Shown here: positions 4,815 to 7,537 of the stretch, piece by piece
Numbering within the stretch: the stretch's first letter is position 1
Layout of the letters: each line of letters opens with the position of its first letter
Assembly (NCBI GenBank): GCA_041485845.1
Contig: JBGPKH010000453.1
Span: forward strand, 1-7,537
Source of the DNA: OMOG01 sp041485845
Lineage (GTDB): Bacteria > Acidobacteriota > Terriglobia > Bryobacterales > Bryobacteraceae
Direction: 5' to 3'
DNA length: 7,537 bases
The notes under the pieces: model-generated
Database searches by the model: none
What the model was told of the DNA's origin: nothing
What the model saw: the letters and a program-made list of their open reading frames with translations, nothing else
Program-made: the position numbers and the translations under genes

Positions 4815-7537
4815 TCACCCTTGGCCCGCAATACTTCCGGGCTTGCGCCCTATGGCCGGCATTACCAGCCAGACGATGCTGGCGGCGAGCACGGCGACTA
4901 CGATCCAGCCTTGCGCCTGCAAGGCCGGGAGCGGGTTGCCGAACAGTTCTCCCAGCGGCCCGCGCAAAGACAGGACCCAGAGCACCAGCGCGTAGGCCAG
5001 GTAGTTGCTGCGGGCGAATTGGAAGCAGAACACAAACGCACAGGCCACCCCGGCGAGGGCCAGGACGTACTCCAACGCGAATTCGCCCGGCGTGTGGATG
5101 CCGAACGGCAGAGACGCGAATGCCGCGAGCAGTCCCAGCGGGATGGGCGTCCACGGTTTCGGCAACAGCTTGTGCAGAACCAGTGCGGCGATGGCGATGA
5201 CCGCGGCGTTCATGATGGTCGAACGGATGGCGCCGGCTACGGCAGCCACTCCGGGCGCGGTACTGACGATCAGGTCGGGACTGGAGATCGAAAAGAACGC
5301 CAGTGCGTGGAAGCGGTCCTGGAGCGCGGCTCCCACTTGATGCAGAAGGAGGGCCAGGCCGGCGGCGGCCAGGAGCGCGACCAGGGCATCCACCGCCAGC
5401 AGCCTGCGGTTGGCCGCGCGCAAGGAAGCCGCGCTTTCCGGAAAATACGAGAGGAGCAGCGCCACCGCCCCGCCCAGAAACAGGAAGGCGAATACCGCCG
5501 ACATCGATACGATCACGTACGTCATAGCCTCGTAGGTTTCGAGCGGAATCGCGGTATTGTAGCCCTGAAGCAGAAGGCGCATCGAGAGGAGCGGACCCAC
5601 CGCGGTCAGGAGGGCCGCCGGCACGGCGATGCGAATGACCGCTCGCCATGGCACCAGCCCTTTGCGGATGTTCTGGACCAGCAGCAGGATGCCCACTACC
5701 ACGCCGCCGCCGATCACCCCGAAGCGCAGCGCCATCACCGCGATCGAAATGAAGTTCTGCTGGGAACGGGCGCGCGAAAAAGCTTCGGGAATTTTCCAGT
5801 ACCCGCGAAACTCGCTCACGCGATCGCCGGCTACTTCGAGATGCAGCCGATAGTGGGCTTCGTCCAGGTTGCGCGGGTCGCCCGCGGGCGCCTCCCATTC
5901 GAGCGTGTGATCGCGCCGGGCCTTCTTCTTCGCGGAGCTTTCCTCTTTCAATTCCATGGTGGCCAGGTCCCGGCCCTGCGCACGGGCGAAGCCGGTGGCA
6001 ATCGCGCGCGACGCCTCGGGGGGAATGTCGGCGCCGGGACGGTCTTCGGGAATGGTGTGGTCGAACGCCAGCACCTTGCCGGTCTCGGGGTGAACGGACA
6101 CCGTGACCTCTTCCTGGTCGAGGGATTTGAAGTAGCGGGTCACCCAAACCTGCAACGGCCGGTGCTGCTCGAAAAGGCCGGAGGCAACCGCCACGGGCCG
6201 CCGTTCGAGGAAATACTTGCCCGCCATGCTGTCATTGCCGCTCCAAAGCGCGAACGGGAACGTCACGTGCCGGAACGCATCGGGATGGATGCCCTGCGCG
6301 CGCAGAAATACGTCGGCCGCGGTGCGCGCCTGCTCGCCGGGGATCTTGTACCTGGGCGACTCCCCGAAGCGGCTCGCGGGAACCAGCAGCGCCGCGAGGC
6401 CGAGGGCGAGAACCACCAGCGCCGCCAGACGCACCTTCAGGGAGAGGGGCCGGTAATCCACGCTCGCCGCGGCGGGAGCGGGTGCGGCTTCGGGTGGAGT
6501 TTCGGCAGCGCCGGCTTCCTCGCCGTTCAGAAGCCCGGACTCCGGCTCGAAACCGCCGTGGCGCAGGTAGGCAATCAGCGCCACCACCAGGGGCAGAACG
6601 ATAATGCCCGCGCTGGCCGCGCCGGAAAGCCGGAAGTAGAGGCTCTGCGAACGGATGAGCAGCAGGGCGCTGTACATGGCGTCCACGGAGTAGTGCCACA
6701 CCAGCGTTGGCAAAATGCCCCAGCGCAGCATGACCAGGCCGAGCGCCACGCCGCCGATCCCCACTTCCACGCCGCGGATGTAGAACGGCTGCTGCGGGTA
6801 TCCGGCGTGTCCGAACCCCCAGAGGAAGCCCGCCAGCACTACGGCCACGGCTGTTGAGCGAACCAGCTTCCGCAGGAACGGAATGGCGAAAACGCGGAAC
6901 AGGAACTCTTCCGACACCGCCGGCAAGAAGCCGCCGAACAGTACGAACAGCCAGGGGAATCGCGTATTGAGCAGGTCGCTATAGGGGACATCCGCGGGCG
7001 ACCACGCGCCGAACTTGTAGGCCACGATGTAGAAGGCCGTCTGGTAGGCGATGAAGATTCCGGTCAGGGTGACGCCCAGGATCGAGCCCAGGAAGAACCG
7101 CTTGGTCCGCAGGCCGCGCACGGTGAAGAGGCTGCCCATCGAGATCTTGTCGCGGAAGGCTTCGCGGTAGAGCGGCTCGGCGGCGGCGGTGAGCACGAAC
7201 AGGAACCCACCCCAGCCGAGCGCGCCCATGAGCGCCTGGAGCATCTGGCGGGAGAAAAAGCTGCCGTACGAATCGGTGGTCGGGTAGTTGAACTCCTGAA
7301 GCGTGAACTCGTTCAGGGAGGAGCAGAAGGAGAGGACGATCCCCACCACGCCAACCATCGCCGCCCAGCGCCAGTGTACGTCGTGGCCGCGCACGCGCAT
7401 CGCCAGCACAACGATCAGGCCGACGATCATGACCACCCGCAGGGCGCTGTCGACGAGCTGCGCAACCTCGTTTTTCGAGCGCAACCGCTGGTAATCGCGC
7501 TTCCACTGCTCGGGGACCTTGAGGTACTCGCGATAGC
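4815..7537 (-). CDS. CPBP-family membrane protease, duplicated modules, 5'-partial
   Basis: This is a large multi-pass membrane protein of the CPBP (CAAX protease, Rce1/Abi) family. The frame is open to the right edge, so the true start lies outside. A TTG at 7484 is only an internal codon, with 17 more in-frame codons before it. Numbering from that TTG: the first membrane block (about 10-308) holds the intramembrane glutamic protease motifs SEEFLFR (191-197), WGFGH (222-226, with W where F is usual) and HYSVD (264-268). A Glu/Ala/Pro-rich linker (312-345) and one helix (352-370) lead into a soluble, probably extracytoplasmic region (about 371-570) of two PepSY-like repeats. A second membrane block (about 580-876) resembles the first in size and layout but lacks EExxxR and HxxxD. 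Substrate and role are unknown. The family includes prenyl-protein proteases and bacteriocin-immunity-type proteins, and the soluble domains suggest sensing or substrate binding. It is followed by the toxin-antitoxin locus after 58 bases, with no functional link evident. Confidence 0.88.
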   Translation of the reverse strand, partial: YREYLKVPEQWKRDYQRLRSKNEVAQLVDSALRVVMIVGLIVVLAMRVRGHDVHWRWAAMVGVVGIVLSFCSSLNEFTLQEFNYPTTDSYGSFFSRQMLQALMGALGWGGFLFVLTAAAEPLYREAFRDKISMGSLFTVRGLRTKRFFLGSILGVTLTGIFIAYQTAFYIVAYKFGAWSPADVPYSDLLNTRFPWLFVLFGGFLPAVSEEFLFRVFAIPFLRKLVRSTAVAVVLAGFLWGFGHAGYPQQPFYIRGVEVGIGGVALGLVMLRWGILPTLVWHYSVDAMYSALLLIRSQSLYFRLSGAASAGIIVLPLVVALIAYLRHGGFEPESGLLNGEEAGAAETPPEAAPAPAAASVDYRPLSLKVRLAALVVLALGLAALLVPASRFGESPRYKIPGEQARTAADVFLRAQGIHPDAFRHVTFPFALWSGNDSMAGKYFLERRPVAVASGLFEQHRPLQVWVTRYFKSLDQEEVTVSVHPETGKVLAFDHTIPEDRPGADIPPEASRAIATGFARAQGRDLATMELKEESSAKKKARRDHTLEWEAPAGDPRNLDEAHYRLHLEVAGDRVSEFRGYWKIPEAFSRARSQQNFISIAVMALRFGVIGGGVVVGILLLVQNIRKGLVPWRAVIRIAVPAALLTAVGPLLSMRLLLQGYNTAIPLETYEAMTYVIVSMSAVFAFLFLGGAVALLLSYFPESAASLRAANRRLLAVDALVALLAAAGLALLLHQVGAALQDRFHALAFFSISSPDLIVSTAPGVAAVAGAIRSTIMNAAVIAIAALVLHKLLPKPWTPIPLGLLAAFASLPFGIHTPGEFALEYVLALAGVACAFVFCFQFARSNYLAYALVLWVLSLRGPLGELFGNPLPALQAQGWIVVAVLAASIVWLVMPAIGRKPGSIAGQG

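Noticed and set aside
4743..6857. 704-codon open frame on the plus strand
   Set aside because: It lies antisense to the CPBP gene, whose motifs and membrane helices are clear. Its product is rich in Gln, Arg, Gly, Glu and His, with no domain or membrane pattern, as expected for the reverse of GC-rich codons.

Overview
The window is GC-rich, and every gene I can support lies on the minus strand, so transcription runs from high to low coordinates. The gene content fits a soil-type Acidobacteriota, perhaps the Bryobacter/Solibacter group. It pairs a DUF1549/DUF1553 protein with a DUF1501 protein, has a very long CPBP membrane protease with attached soluble domains, and carries a PIN-type toxin-antitoxin locus. 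Planctomycetes also carry DUF1549/DUF1501 pairs, so the assignment is an inference from gene content only. I see no rRNA, tRNA, CRISPR array or intact insertion sequence.

In transcription order: (1) 7537-4815 is a CPBP (CAAX protease/Rce1-like) membrane protein whose start lies beyond the right edge. It appears to be built from two copies of a membrane block of about 320 residues. Only the first copy keeps the protease motifs. Between the copies is an extracytoplasmic region that itself looks like two PepSY-like repeats. (2) 4756-4048 is a small toxin-antitoxin locus. A helical, ribbon-helix-helix-like antitoxin overlaps by 17 bases a PIN-domain toxin that starts with GTG. The toxin frame is complete from its LDTN motif to its C-terminus except for one in-frame TGA at codon 60, so it looks freshly inactivated. 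(3) 4047-3552 is about 0.5 kb without a convincing gene; it holds inverted repeats and an AT-rich island and probably includes the leader of the next operon. (4) 3551-149 is a two-gene operon: an exported DUF1549/DUF1553 protein with one CxxCH haem-type motif, then a DUF1501 protein with a twin-arginine-like N-terminus. These families usually occur side by side and are thought to act together outside the cytoplasm, but their activity is not established. (5) 148-1 is a short flank with a possible terminator hairpin touching the DUF1501 stop codon.

The most unusual items are the duplicated CPBP protein with a decayed second half and the single-stop PIN toxin. Long open frames on the plus strand, up to about 700 codons, are antisense shadows of the minus-strand genes.
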